This document shows, one piece after another, positions 24,183-32,870 of a stretch of DNA of 64,000 nucleotides; the stretch's first letter is position 1, and the number at the start of each line of letters is the position of its first letter. Both the position numbers and the translations under genes were made by a program. Under the pieces are notes generated by a model. That model had not been told where the DNA came from and did no database searches. It was given only the letters and a program-made list of their open reading frames with translations. The DNA is from JALZMG01 sp963844175 (GTDB lineage Bacteria; Actinomycetota; Acidimicrobiia; Acidimicrobiales; Ilumatobacteraceae). The DNA is taken from positions 1-64,000 of the forward strand of contig CAWJNE010000021.1 in NCBI GenBank assembly GCA_963844175.1. The letters run 5' to 3'.

Positions 24183-24677
24183 GTGCCGGTGGTCCAGGTG
24201 CGTGTGGCCCTCGACGGTGACGCCGAAGGGGTGCGGGCGATCTACAACCGCGAGGTCGTGTCGGCCACCAGCACGTTCGACCTCGTGCCCCGCTCACTGG
24301 CCGACCAGCGGGCCTGGCTGGCCGCCCGCAGCGGCGCCTTCGCCGCCATCGTCGCCATCGACGACGCCGACGTGATCGGGTTCGGCTCGCTCTCGCCCTA
24401 CAAGCAGCGGGCGGCCTACTCCACCACCGTCGAGGACTCGGTCTACGTCGATCGGGAGCGCAGCGGCGAGGGCATCGGCACGTTGCTGCTCGAGCGCCTC
24501 GTGGAGATCGCCTCGGCGTCGGGGTTCCACGCCGTCATGGCGCGCATCGAGGCGTCGAGCGCGGCGAGTCGGACGCTGCACGCCAAGTGCGGGTTCGAGC
24601 TGGTCGGCATCGAGCGGCAGGTCGGACGCAAGTTCAACCGGTGGCTCGACGTCGCCGTGATGCAACGGCTGTTGTGA
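24183..24677 (+). CDS. GNAT N-acetyltransferase, phosphinothricin-acetyltransferase-like
   Basis: A 164-residue acetyl-CoA-dependent acetyltransferase. The N-terminus (AEGVRAIYNREVVSATSTFD) and the GSLSPYKQRAAYSTTVEDSVYV block match the Pat/Bar-like branch. The acetyl-CoA pyrophosphate loop is RERSGEGIGTLL, and the C-terminal FHAVMARIEASSAASRTLHA and CGFELVGIERQVGRKFNRW complete the fold. Start is the GTG at 24183. The branch acetylates small amines, methionine sulfone or phosphinothricin-like compounds; the native substrate here is unknown. It stands alone, convergent with tRNA-Tyr. Confidence 0.83.
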   Translation: MPVVQVRVALDGDAEGVRAIYNREVVSATSTFDLVPRSLADQRAWLAARSGAFAAIVAIDDADVIGFGSLSPYKQRAAYSTTVEDSVYVDRERSGEGIGTLLLERLVEIASASGFHAVMARIEASSAASRTLHAKCGFELVGIERQVGRKFNRWLDVAVMQRLL

Positions 24678-24692
24678 TGGTGACGTTGTGAT

Positions 24693-24740
24693 GGTGAGCG
24701 GTGAGCGGTGAGGGCACCCAGGCCCCTCACCGCTCACCCC
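24693..24740. terminator. Palindromic repeat between GNAT gene and tRNA-Tyr, terminator-like
   Basis: GTGAGCGGTGAGGG (24701-24714) pairs with CCCTCACCGCTCAC (24724-24737) over a 9-base loop; the left arm is preceded by one extra GTGAGCG unit. Second member of the family also found at 81-127 and 32821-32865. Its place between converging genes fits a bidirectional terminator. Confidence 0.65.
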
Positions 24741-24755
24741 ACGTCACGCGCTGCG

Positions 24756-24837
24756 TGGGCCGGGGAGGATTCGAACCTCCGTAGGCGATGCCGGCAGATT
24801 TACAGTCTGCTCCCTTTGGCCGCTCGGGCACCGACCC
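24756..24837 (-). tRNA. trnY: tRNA-Tyr (GTA anticodon)
   Basis: Class II tRNA of 82 bases with a long variable arm. Acceptor GGGTCGG pairs with CCGGCCC (one G-U pair), the anticodon stem GCAGA/TCTGC encloses CTGTAAA (anticodon GTA), and the T-arm GGAGGTTCGAATCCTCC is intact. It is divergent from yajQ. Confidence 0.95.
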
Positions 24838-24897
24838 TCGGTTGACCCGACCACGGGTCGGGCGGTCGACGATCGTACCGCCACTACCCTCTCCCGG

Positions 24898-25386
24898 ATG
24901 CCCAGCTTCGACGTCGTCTCGGAGGTCGACCGGCAGGAGGTCCGCAACGCTGTCGACCAGGCGCAGCGGGAGATCGGCACGCGCTTCGACTTCAAGAACA
25001 CGGACTCCTCGATCGACCAGCAGGAGCTCGTACTGACGCTGCGCTCGGTCAGCGAGGACCGCCTCGCCGCACTGCGGGTGGTGCTCGAGGAGAAGCTGGT
25101 CAAGCGCGGCGTGTCGCTGAAGGGCCTCGAGTACGGCGACGTGCAGGAGGCGACGCAGAACACCGTCCGCCAGGTCGCCACCATCAAGGTTGGCATCTCC
25201 TCGGACAAGGCGCGCGAGATCAACAAGCTGATCAAGGAACGGGCACCGAAGGGCACATCGAGCCAGACCCAGGGGGAGTCGGTGCGCGTGAGCTCGAAGA
25301 AGCGCGACGACCTGCAGGCCGTGATCGCCGTCCTCAAGGGCGCCGACCTCGGCATCCCGCTGCAGTTCGAGAACATGCGGGCCTGA
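24898..25386 (+). CDS. yajQ: YajQ-family nucleotide-binding protein
   Basis: A 162-residue UPF0234 protein, normal length. It has the two-subdomain ferredoxin-like pattern of the family: MPSFDVVSEVDRQEVRNAVD at the N-terminus, then IGTRFDFKNT and, near the end, AVIAVLKGADLGIPLQFENM. Family members bind nucleotides, in some species cyclic-di-GMP, and may regulate transcription. It precedes the liv operon by about 100 bases and is probably independent of it. Confidence 0.93.
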   Translation: MPSFDVVSEVDRQEVRNAVDQAQREIGTRFDFKNTDSSIDQQELVLTLRSVSEDRLAALRVVLEEKLVKRGVSLKGLEYGDVQEATQNTVRQVATIKVGISSDKAREINKLIKERAPKGTSSQTQGESVRVSSKKRDDLQAVIAVLKGADLGIPLQFENMRA

Positions 25387-25482
25387 CAGCCGCCCCGGGC
25401 GTGACTGGGGACACACCCCGTGGCGATCCTGCTACGTTGCGCTCCGACGTCCGGGGGCGACGAGTGGCAAGGGGAGGATCGA

Positions 25483-26247
25483 TTGGCACTGCTCGACGTG
25501 CGCAACGTTTCGGTCCGCTTCGGCGGTGTCGTGGCGCTCGACGACCTCTCGTTCACGATCGAAGAAGGTGAGATCTGCGGGCTGATCGGCCCGAACGGCG
25601 CCGGCAAGACCACCTTGTTCAACGTCGTCTCGCGCATCTACGAGCCCCAGAGCGGCCAGCTGACCTTCGACGGCGACGACCTGCTGCGCGTGCCGGCCCA
25701 CGGCATCGCCGGGCGCGGGGTGGCTCGGACGTTCCAGAACCTCGCCCTGTTCCCCCGGCTCACGGTGCTCGAGAACGTGATGGTCGGGGCGCACAGCCAG
25801 AGCAAGGTCAACTTCCTGACCGCGCCGTTCCGCCTGGGCGTGCGCGGCGAGGAGCGCCGCCTGACCGAGTCGGCCATGGAGATCCTCGGCGAGCTCGGCC
25901 TGGCCCAGCACGCCCTGCGCCCGGCCGCCGCGCTGCCCTACGGCACGCTGAAGCGGATCGAGCTGGCGCGGGCGATGTCGGCGCGCCCGCGCCTGCTCCT
26001 GCTCGACGAGCCGGCGTCGGGGCTCACCCACGCCGAGGTCGAGGACCTGGGCACCACGATCCGCACCCTGCGCGACCGGTTCGGGCTGACCGTGCTGCTC
26101 GTCGAGCACCACATGCAGCTGGTGATGGGCATCTCGGACAAGGTCGTGGTGCTCGACTTCGGCCGCAAGATCGCCGAGGGGACCCCGGCCGACGTGCAGA
26201 ACGACCCGAAGGTGATCGAGGCGTACCTCGGGAGCTCGGCGGCGTGA
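25483..26247 (+). CDS. livG: Branched-chain amino acid-type ABC transporter ATPase LivG
   Basis: Cytoplasmic ATPase of a LIV-type importer. I chose the TTG at 25483 because GGGGAGG lies just upstream and the family N-terminus (LLDVRNVSVRFGG) starts there; this gives 254 residues. Walker A is GPNGAGKTT, Walker B is LLLLDEPASGL, and the family insertion with VARTFQNLALFPRLTVLENV is present. The signature position reads LPYGTLKRIELARAM rather than a canonical LSGGQ, which is normal for LivG. First of livG-livF-livH-livM-livK, spaced by 7-22 bases. Confidence 0.92.
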   Translation: MALLDVRNVSVRFGGVVALDDLSFTIEEGEICGLIGPNGAGKTTLFNVVSRIYEPQSGQLTFDGDDLLRVPAHGIAGRGVARTFQNLALFPRLTVLENVMVGAHSQSKVNFLTAPFRLGVRGEERRLTESAMEILGELGLAQHALRPAAALPYGTLKRIELARAMSARPRLLLLDEPASGLTHAEVEDLGTTIRTLRDRFGLTVLLVEHHMQLVMGISDKVVVLDFGRKIAEGTPADVQNDPKVIEAYLGSSAA

Positions 26248-26254
26248 GGAACCC

Positions 26255-26992
26255 ATGAGCGAGCCGAGCGCGACGTCGACGAGCACCATGCTCGACGTCA
26301 AGGACCTCAACGCCGCCTATGGGCCGGTGCAGGTCCTGCGCGGGCTCGACCTGCACGTCGACGACGGCGAGGTCGTCGTCCTCCTCGGCGCCAACGGTGC
26401 CGGCAAGACGACCACCATCCGGGCGATCTGCCAGATGGTCGACACCAAGGGCAGCGTCGAGCTGAGCGGGACGCAGCTCGTCGGGAAGCGACCGGAGCAG
26501 ATGGCCGGGCTCGGCGTCGCCCACGTGCCGCAGGGCCGTGGCACGTTCCCCGAGCTGACGGTGGACGAGAACCTCGAGGTCGGCGCGTACGTCCGCAAGG
26601 ACCGGGGCGCGATCCGCACCGACGCCGAGCGCTGGTACGAGATGTTCCCCCGCCTCGCCGAGCGGCGCTCGCAACAGGCCGGGAGCCTGAGCGGCGGCGA
26701 GCAACAGATGCTTGCGGTGGCGCGGGCGCTGATGAGCCGGCCGCGGCTCCTGCTGCTCGACGAGCCATCGCTCGGCCTGGCGCCGATCATCATCCAGGAC
26801 CTGTTCGCCAAGTTCGACCAGCTCAACGAAGAGGAGGGGGTGACGATGTTCGTCGTCGAGCAGAACGCCAACCTCGCACTGGAGATCGCCGACCGCGCCT
26901 ACGTCCTGGAGGCCGGCCGGATCGTCCTCGACGGGAGCGCAGCCGACCTGCGCGCCGATGACGCGGTACGCCGGGCGTACCTCGGGTTCTGA
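26255..26992 (+). CDS. livF: Branched-chain amino acid-type ABC transporter ATPase LivF
   Basis: Second ATPase of the importer, 245 residues, forming a heterodimer with LivG. Walker A is GANGAGKTT, the signature is GSLSGGEQQMLAVARALM, Walker B is LLLLDEPSLGLAP, and MFVVEQNANLAL is the H-loop-equivalent region. It starts 7 bases after livG. Confidence 0.92.
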   Translation: MSEPSATSTSTMLDVKDLNAAYGPVQVLRGLDLHVDDGEVVVLLGANGAGKTTTIRAICQMVDTKGSVELSGTQLVGKRPEQMAGLGVAHVPQGRGTFPELTVDENLEVGAYVRKDRGAIRTDAERWYEMFPRLAERRSQQAGSLSGGEQQMLAVARALMSRPRLLLLDEPSLGLAPIIIQDLFAKFDQLNEEEGVTMFVVEQNANLALEIADRAYVLEAGRIVLDGSAADLRADDAVRRAYLGF

Positions 26993-27000
26993 GGATCAAC

Positions 27001-27960
27001 GTGCCCGCGCTGCTCGCCTTCCCCGGCATCGAGGACAACTTCTTCACACTGACGCTGTTCCTGCAGAACCTGGCCAACGCGCTGGCCAACGGCGCCGTCT
27101 ACGCCCTGATGGCGCTGACGGTGGTGATGATCTACAAGACCACCGGCCACCTGAACTTCGCCCAGGGCGAGATGGCGATGTTCTGCACGTTCATCGTCTT
27201 CGTGCTCGCCGTCGAGCAGGGCTGGAACGTGTGGCTGGCCATCGGGCTGGTGGTGATCGGAGCGATGGTGGTGGGGGCTGCGTTCCAGCGGGTGCTGATC
27301 GCGCCGCTGGAGAGCCGCAGCGTCCTGGCTCCGGTCATCTTGACCCTCGGCCTGTTCTTCATCCTCAACGGCGCCGCGGCCACGATCTGGGGCACCAACC
27401 CCAAGGATCCGAAGCCCGCTCCGTTCCCCGGCGGGCTCGACGACAAGATCGACCTCGTCTCGGGTCAGCCGAACTTCTTCGTCACCTTCAAGGCGCTCGG
27501 GGTGTGGATCACCGTCGCCGTGCTCGTCATCCTGCTGACCCTGCTGTTGCAGAAGACGAAGCTCGGCCTCGCCTACCGCGCCGTCGCCGCCAACGCCGAG
27601 TCGTCGTTGATCGTCGGGATCCCGGTGAAGCGGATGCTGATGCTCGGGTGGGCGCTGGCGGCCGGGATCGGCGCCATCGCCGGCGCCATCATCGCCCAGT
27701 ACCGCAACGTCCTCGACTTCAACTTCATGGGCGCCGTGCTGCTGTTCGGGTTCGCCGCGGCGTGTGTGGGCGGGTTCGACTCGATCAAGGGAGCGGTGAT
27801 CGGCGGGCTGCTCGTCGGCATCGTCGAGACGTTCGCCCCTGCCCTGTTCACGTTCGTCGGCAACGAGCTGTCGCTGGTGATGGTGCTGATCGTCATCCTC
27901 GTCGTCCTCTACTTCCGCCCGCAGGGGTTGTTCGGCTCGAAACGGGTGGAACGCGTATGA
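27001..27960 (+). CDS. livH: Branched-chain amino acid-type ABC permease LivH
   Basis: Membrane permease of 319 residues with about eight hydrophobic segments. The start is a GTG 8 bases after livF. Family features are ANGAVYALMALTVVMIYKTT and HLNFAQGEMAMF near the N-terminus and GLAYRAVAANAESSLIVGI, the ATPase-contact loop. It ends 22 bases before livM. Confidence 0.92.
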   Translation: MPALLAFPGIEDNFFTLTLFLQNLANALANGAVYALMALTVVMIYKTTGHLNFAQGEMAMFCTFIVFVLAVEQGWNVWLAIGLVVIGAMVVGAAFQRVLIAPLESRSVLAPVILTLGLFFILNGAAATIWGTNPKDPKPAPFPGGLDDKIDLVSGQPNFFVTFKALGVWITVAVLVILLTLLLQKTKLGLAYRAVAANAESSLIVGIPVKRMLMLGWALAAGIGAIAGAIIAQYRNVLDFNFMGAVLLFGFAAACVGGFDSIKGAVIGGLLVGIVETFAPALFTFVGNELSLVMVLIVILVVLYFRPQGLFGSKRVERV

Positions 27961-27982
27961 GCGGGTCGCGCGGCGCGAGCGA

Positions 27983-29182
27983 ATGGACGGTGTCATGAAG
28001 AACCTTCCCGCCGTCGTCATCCGCGGGTCCGTGCCGCACCGCATCATGCAGGCGATCGGCGTGCTCGCCCTCGTGGCGTTCTGGTTCTACGTCACCAGCA
28101 TCGTCGAGAACTTCAGCGCCAACCGTTGGGCCGTCGGCGTCACGCTCGGCGTCGCCATCCTCGGGCTGAACATCGTGACCGGCTACTCGGGGCAGATCTC
28201 GATCGGCCACTCGGCCTTCTTCGGGATCGGCGCCTACACGTCGGCGATCCTGGTCGCCGATCACGGCTGGCCGTTCCTGCTGACCTTGCCGGTCGGCGGC
28301 GCGCTCGGGTTCATGGTCGGCTTCGTGATCGGCATCCCGGCACTGCGCATCCGCGGCCTGTACCTCTCGCTGATCACGCTCGGCCTGGCGCTGGCCTTCC
28401 CGGCGATCGCCCGTTCGGACAACTTCTTCGGCTTCGACGTCGCTGCCCTGACCGGCGGCAACAACGGCAAGGCGATGAACTCCGGCACGGTCACCTCGGT
28501 CGAGGGGTTCAGCTGGGCGCCACCGTCGTGGGCGCCGAGCGACTGGTCCGACGACGACTGGATCTTCACGACGGTCCTCGTCATCGCCATCGTGTTGTTC
28601 TTCCTGACCTCCAACCTGATCCGCAGCCGCGTCGGTCGAGGGTTGGTCGCGATGCGCGACAACGAGACCGGCGCCGCCGTGTCGGGCGTCTACCCAGCGC
28701 AGTACAAGGTGTTGGCGTTCGCCACCAGCGCGCTGGTCACGGCGATCGGCGGGGGGTGCTTCGCCCTGGCCGTGAACAACATCGGCCCCGACACCTTCGG
28801 GTTGCAGCGCTCGATCGAGTTCATCGCCGGGCTCGTGATCGGCGGCGTGGCCACGATCCTCGGACCGGCGATCGGCGGCATGCTCGTCGACTGGCTGCCG
28901 TACTGGGCGTTCGAGATCGAGTGGCCCGTGATCGGCCGGCTCGACGGCCCGGAGGCCGGGATCCTCTACGGCCTGCTGCTCGTCCTGATCATCTTCTTCA
29001 TGCCCGGCGGCGTGGTCTTCGGGCTGCGCTGGTTGCGTTCGAAGTTTGTCGTGATCGTGCCCAGGCTGCCGGCGGCCAAGCTGCAGGAGCAGGCGATCAT
29101 CGAGGCAGAGCCGGCCGGTTCCGCGCTCTCGTCCGAACCCGTCCAACAACAGCAACAACCACAAGGGGGAACCAGTCCATGA
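27983..29182 (+). CDS. livM: Branched-chain amino acid-type ABC permease LivM
   Basis: Partner permease of LivH, 399 residues; an ATG at 27995 is an alternative start. Family blocks include LNIVTGYSGQISIGHSAFFG, ALRIRGLYLSLITLGLA and GRGLVAMRDNETGAAVSG. The C-terminal 45 residues are a soluble Gln/Pro-rich tail. Its stop overlaps the start of livK (ATGA). Confidence 0.92.
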   Translation: MDGVMKNLPAVVIRGSVPHRIMQAIGVLALVAFWFYVTSIVENFSANRWAVGVTLGVAILGLNIVTGYSGQISIGHSAFFGIGAYTSAILVADHGWPFLLTLPVGGALGFMVGFVIGIPALRIRGLYLSLITLGLALAFPAIARSDNFFGFDVAALTGGNNGKAMNSGTVTSVEGFSWAPPSWAPSDWSDDDWIFTTVLVIAIVLFFLTSNLIRSRVGRGLVAMRDNETGAAVSGVYPAQYKVLAFATSALVTAIGGGCFALAVNNIGPDTFGLQRSIEFIAGLVIGGVATILGPAIGGMLVDWLPYWAFEIEWPVIGRLDGPEAGILYGLLLVLIIFFMPGGVVFGLRWLRSKFVVIVPRLPAAKLQEQAIIEAEPAGSALSSEPVQQQQQPQGGTSP

Positions 29183-30751
29183 GAACGAGATCCAAGCGGA
29201 TCCGCGGGGTACTGGCGGGGGCCGTCTGCCTCACGCTGGTCGCCGCAGCCTGTGGAGGCGACGACGACGAGGGCGGCGGCGACACCACGGCCGCGGCCGG
29301 TGCGTCGACGACGGCTGCGGCCGGCGGCGACGCCACGACGGCACCGGACGAGACGACGGCCACCGAAGAGACCACGGCGACGGACGAGACGACGGCCACG
29401 GACGAGACCACGGCCACCGACGAGACCACAGCCACCGACGAGACCACGGCCACGGACGAGACCACGGCCACGGACGAGACGACGGCCACCGACGAGACCA
29501 CGGCCACCGGACGAGACCGACGGCGGCGAGCCGAGCGGCGAGATGTTCACGGTCCCCACCGAGAACTGCCCGGCGACGGCCACCGAGGCCCTGCCCGATG
29601 GCGAGCCGATCAAGATCGCGTTCATCGGCCCGCAGACCGGTCCGCTCGCCGCCTTCGGCGTGATCGGCCAGGGCATGCAGGTCTACTTCGACAAGATCAA
29701 CGAGGAGGGCGGCATCGACGGCCACAACCTCGAGCTGGTCACCAAGGACGACGCCTACGACCCGGCCCGCTCCGGCCCGGCCGTGCAGGAGGCCATCGAG
29801 GGCGACGGCATCTTCGCCTCGGTGTTCCAGGTCGGGACGCCGAACGTCGCCGGCACCCGCCAGCTGCACGCTGACGCCTGCGTCCCGCAGGCGCTGGTGG
29901 GCACCGGCTTCCCGAACTGGGGCGACCCGGCGAACTTCCCGTGGACGACCGGCGGCATCCCGTCGTACACCGTGGAGTCGGCCATCTGGACCGACTTCAT
30001 CGCGGAGAAGTTCCCGGACGCCACGAAGGTCGCCATCCTCAGCTTCAACAACGACTTCGGCAAGACGTACCAGGCGGCGCTGCAGCAGCTCCTCCCCGAA
30101 GCTGGGCTGGAGATCGTCGCCGACATCGTGCACGAGCCGACCTCGGACCTGAGCAACGAGGTCACCCAGCTGCTGGCGTCCGGCCCGGACGTGATCATCG
30201 GCGGCACCACGTCGACGTTCTGCACCAGCCTGATGCAGCTCGCCCGCCAGGGCGGCTTCGAGGGCCCGATCCTCAACTCGTACACGTGCCAGTCGATCCA
30301 GCAGTTCATGGTCCCCGCCGGTGAGGCGGCGGCCAACGTGCACACGCTGGTCGTGCTGAAGGACCCGTCGGACCCGGCCTACGCCGAGGACGAAGGGGTG
30401 CAGCAGTACCTCGCCGACGTCGAGACGTACGGCGGTGGCGCCGTCGACCCGGCCGTCGGCAACGTCGCCACGGGCTACAACGCGGCGGTCCTCATCGTCG
30501 ACGCAGCCACCCGGGCGGCGGAGATGGAGGGCGGACTGACGAGGGCGAACATGATGAACGCCTTCTGGTCGTTCGACCTCGAGCAGCCGCTCACGCTGGG
30601 TGGTGTGGCGCACGTCAACGGCATCGACGACGCCTACATCTCCGAGTACGGCGTGATGGCCGAGTACGACCCGGCCGGCCAGACCTACCTGGTCGAGGAA
30701 GGCATCGAGATCGATGCCGAGGGTGAGGGTGGCATCTTCGAGGCGCCGTGA
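29179..30751 (+). CDS. livK: Branched-chain amino acid-type substrate-binding lipoprotein, frameshifted
   Basis: The ATG at 29179 overlaps the livM stop and begins a lipoprotein signal peptide with lipobox VAAACGG. A Thr-rich linker follows, encoded by nine 18-bp units. At 29509-29510 one extra G breaks the frame: removing it joins the linker to a complete periplasmic binding protein type 1 domain starting near 29540 (IKIAFIGPQTGPLAAFGVIG, then KVAILSFNNDFGKTYQAAL) and running to 30751. As given, the reading frame from 29179 runs past the lesion into unrelated sequence. The intact downstream domain makes a sequencing error or recent slip more likely than an old pseudogene. Confidence 0.8.
29347..29508 (+). 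repeat. Nine tandem 18-bp units encoding a DETTAT linker
   Basis: Nine consecutive units of the type GACGAGACCACGGCCACC, each encoding Asp-Glu-Thr-Thr-Ala-Thr (one unit has Glu-Glu). Units differ mostly at silent positions. They lie between the lipid anchor and the binding domain, so copy number would set tether length. The apparent +1 base follows immediately. Confidence 0.95.
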
Positions 30752-30777
30752 CCCCTGACTGAGCTCGGGAGCTCTCG

Positions 30778-30821
30778 CTGGCCGCCGCAACCGATCCTCA
30801 GGGGTCGGGAGCGGCGGCCAG
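30778..30821. terminator. Hairpin between livK and acsA
   Basis: CTGGCCGCCGC (30778-30788) pairs perfectly with GCGGCGGCCAG (30811-30821) over a 22-base loop. It sits between converging genes, so bidirectional termination is likely. Confidence 0.7.
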
Positions 30822-30827
30822 TGCGCG

Positions 30828-32792
30828 TCACTCCTCCGTTGGTGCCTCGCGCGCCCGCTGCTGGATCTCGTCGACGACGCTGGCGTCGGCGAGGGTCGTC
30901 GTGTCGCCGAGGTTGCGGCCCTCGGCGACGTCGCGCAGCAGGCGGCGCATGATCTTGCCGCTGCGGGTCTTCGGCAGGTCGGGCGTCAGGTAGATGGTCT
31001 TCGGCTTGGCCAGGGCACCGATCTCGGTGCCGACGTGGGTGCGCAGCTCGTCGACCGAGAGGTCGGCCCCACCTCGGGGGGTCACGTAGGCGATGATCGC
31101 CTGGCCGGTCGTGGCATCGGCGGCGCCGACCACGGCCGCCTCGGCCACGCCGGGGTGGGAGACGAGCGCCGACTCGACCTCCGTCGTGGAGATGCGATGG
31201 CCCGACACGTTCATGACGTCGTCGACGCGCCCGAGCAGCCACAGGTAGCCGTCTGCATCGAGCTTGGCGCCGTCACCGGCGAAGTACCGATCGGGGAACC
31301 GTGACCAGTACGTCTCGCGGTACCGCTCCGGGTCGTTCCAGATCCCGCGCAGCATCGCCGGCCACGGACGGGTCAGCGTCAGGTAGCCGCCGCCATGGGT
31401 CACGACCTTGCCGGCGTCGTCGACGACCTCGGCCGAGATGCCCGGCAGTGGGAACGTCGCCGACCCCGGCTTGGTCGTCGTCGCCCCGGGGAGCGGGCTG
31501 ATCATGATCGCGCCGGTCTCGGTCTGCCACCACGTGTCGACGACGGGGCAACGGTCGCCGCCGATGTGGGTGCGGTACCACATCCACGCCTCCGGGTTGA
31601 TCGGTTCACCGACGCTGCCGATGACGCGCAGGCTGGAGAGGTCGTGCTTGGCGGGCTCCTCGGTCCCCCACTTCATGAACGTGCGGATCGCCGTCGGCGC
31701 CGTGTAGAAGAGCGTCACCCCGTACTTCTCGATGATCTCCCAGAACCGGTCGTTGCCCGGGTGGTTGGGCACGCCCTCGTACATCACGATCGTCGAGCCG
31801 TTGGACAGTGGGCCGTAGACGATGTAGCTGTGGCCCGTGACCCATCCGACGTCGGCGGTGCACCAGTAGACGTCGTCGTCGGCGTGGTCGAACACGTACC
31901 GGTGGGTGAACGTGACCTGGGTCAGGTAGCCGCCGGTCGTGTGCATGATGCCCTTCGGCTTGCCGGTGGTGCCCGACGTGTAGAGCAGGAACAGCAGCTG
32001 CTCGCTGTCGAACGGCTCGGCGGGGCAGTCGGCGTCGGCGGCAGCGACCAGCTCGTGGTACCAATGGTCCCGCCCGTCCCGCATGTCGATGTCGTTCTCG
32101 CCGCGCTTCACGACGACGACGTGCTCGATGGTGGTCGTCGCAGCGACGGCTTCGTCGGCCGCCGGCTTCAGCGGGAAGACGGCGCCGCGCCGGTAGCCGC
32201 CGTCTGCGGTGATCAGGACCTTGGCCTCGGCGTCGTTGATCCGGTCGGCCAGCGCCTGCGACGAGAACCCGCCGAACACGACGCTGTGGGCGGCGCCGAT
32301 GCGAGCGCAGGCGAGCATCGCCACCGCAGCTTCGGGGATCATCGGGAGGTAGATGTTGACCCGGTCGCCGGCGACGACGCCGAGCGACTTGAGGGCGTTG
32401 GCGAACCGTTGCACCTCGTCGAGCAGCTCGGCGTAGGTGACGGCTCGAGTGTCGCCGGGCTCGCCTTCGAAGTGGATGGCGACCTTGTCGCCGCGTCCGG
32501 CGGCGACGTGGCGGTCGATGCAGTTGTGGGCGACGTTGAGCTTGCCGCCGACGAACCACTTTGCGTCGGGCAGTTGCCAGTCGCAGATCGTGTCCCAGTC
32601 CTCGGCCCAATCGAGCAGCTCGGAGGCCTGGCGGGCCCAGAAGCCCTCGTCGTCGGCGGCCGCCTCGTCGTACAGCGACGTATCCGTGACCAGGGCGTCG
32701 GCCTTGAACTCGTCAGACGGCGGGAACGTGCGGTGCTCGGCCAACAGGGCGTCGATCGTGTCCACCGGGGGCGGCTGCTCGTCGGTCGTCAT
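30828..32792 (-). CDS. acsA: Acetyl-CoA synthetase (AMP-forming)
   Basis: Activates acetate to acetyl-CoA via acetyl-AMP. The 654 residues from the ATG at 32792 match the usual length. Visible motifs are the AMP-binding YTSGTTGKPKGIMHTTGGYL, WWQTETGAIMIS, the hinge region LLGRVDDVMNVSGHR, and the C-terminal KTRSGKIMRRLLR with the lysine that is commonly acetylated to switch the enzyme off. It is a single-gene unit, convergent with liv and separated from the nuo operon by a palindrome. Confidence 0.96.
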   Translation of the reverse strand: MTTDEQPPPVDTIDALLAEHRTFPPSDEFKADALVTDTSLYDEAAADDEGFWARQASELLDWAEDWDTICDWQLPDAKWFVGGKLNVAHNCIDRHVAAGRGDKVAIHFEGEPGDTRAVTYAELLDEVQRFANALKSLGVVAGDRVNIYLPMIPEAAVAMLACARIGAAHSVVFGGFSSQALADRINDAEAKVLITADGGYRRGAVFPLKPAADEAVAATTTIEHVVVVKRGENDIDMRDGRDHWYHELVAAADADCPAEPFDSEQLLFLLYTSGTTGKPKGIMHTTGGYLTQVTFTHRYVFDHADDDVYWCTADVGWVTGHSYIVYGPLSNGSTIVMYEGVPNHPGNDRFWEIIEKYGVTLFYTAPTAIRTFMKWGTEEPAKHDLSSLRVIGSVGEPINPEAWMWYRTHIGGDRCPVVDTWWQTETGAIMISPLPGATTTKPGSATFPLPGISAEVVDDAGKVVTHGGGYLTLTRPWPAMLRGIWNDPERYRETYWSRFPDRYFAGDGAKLDADGYLWLLGRVDDVMNVSGHRISTTEVESALVSHPGVAEAAVVGAADATTGQAIIAYVTPRGGADLSVDELRTHVGTEIGALAKPKTIYLTPDLPKTRSGKIMRRLLRDVAEGRNLGDTTTLADASVVDEIQQRAREAPTEE

Positions 32793-32820
32793 GGCATCGA
32801 CCTTAGAGAACGACGGTTCA

Positions 32821-32865
32821 TGCGGTGAGCGGTGAGGGCCATGTGTCCCCTCACCGCTCACCGCA
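32821..32865. terminator. 18-bp perfect-stem palindrome at the end of nuo operon 1
   Basis: TGCGGTGAGCGGTGAGGG (32821-32838) pairs over all 18 bases with CCCTCACCGCTCACCGCA (32848-32865), loop of 9. It lies 6 bases past the stop of the methyltransferase that ends the nuo operon and 29 bases before acsA begins. Third and most perfect member of the family at 81-127 and 24693-24740. Confidence 0.7.
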
Positions 32866-32870
32866 CGGGG

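Noticed and set aside
29347..29508. CRISPR-like or noncoding tandem array in livK
   Set aside because: The 18-bp period keeps a DETTAT reading frame with mostly silent changes, as expected of a protein linker.
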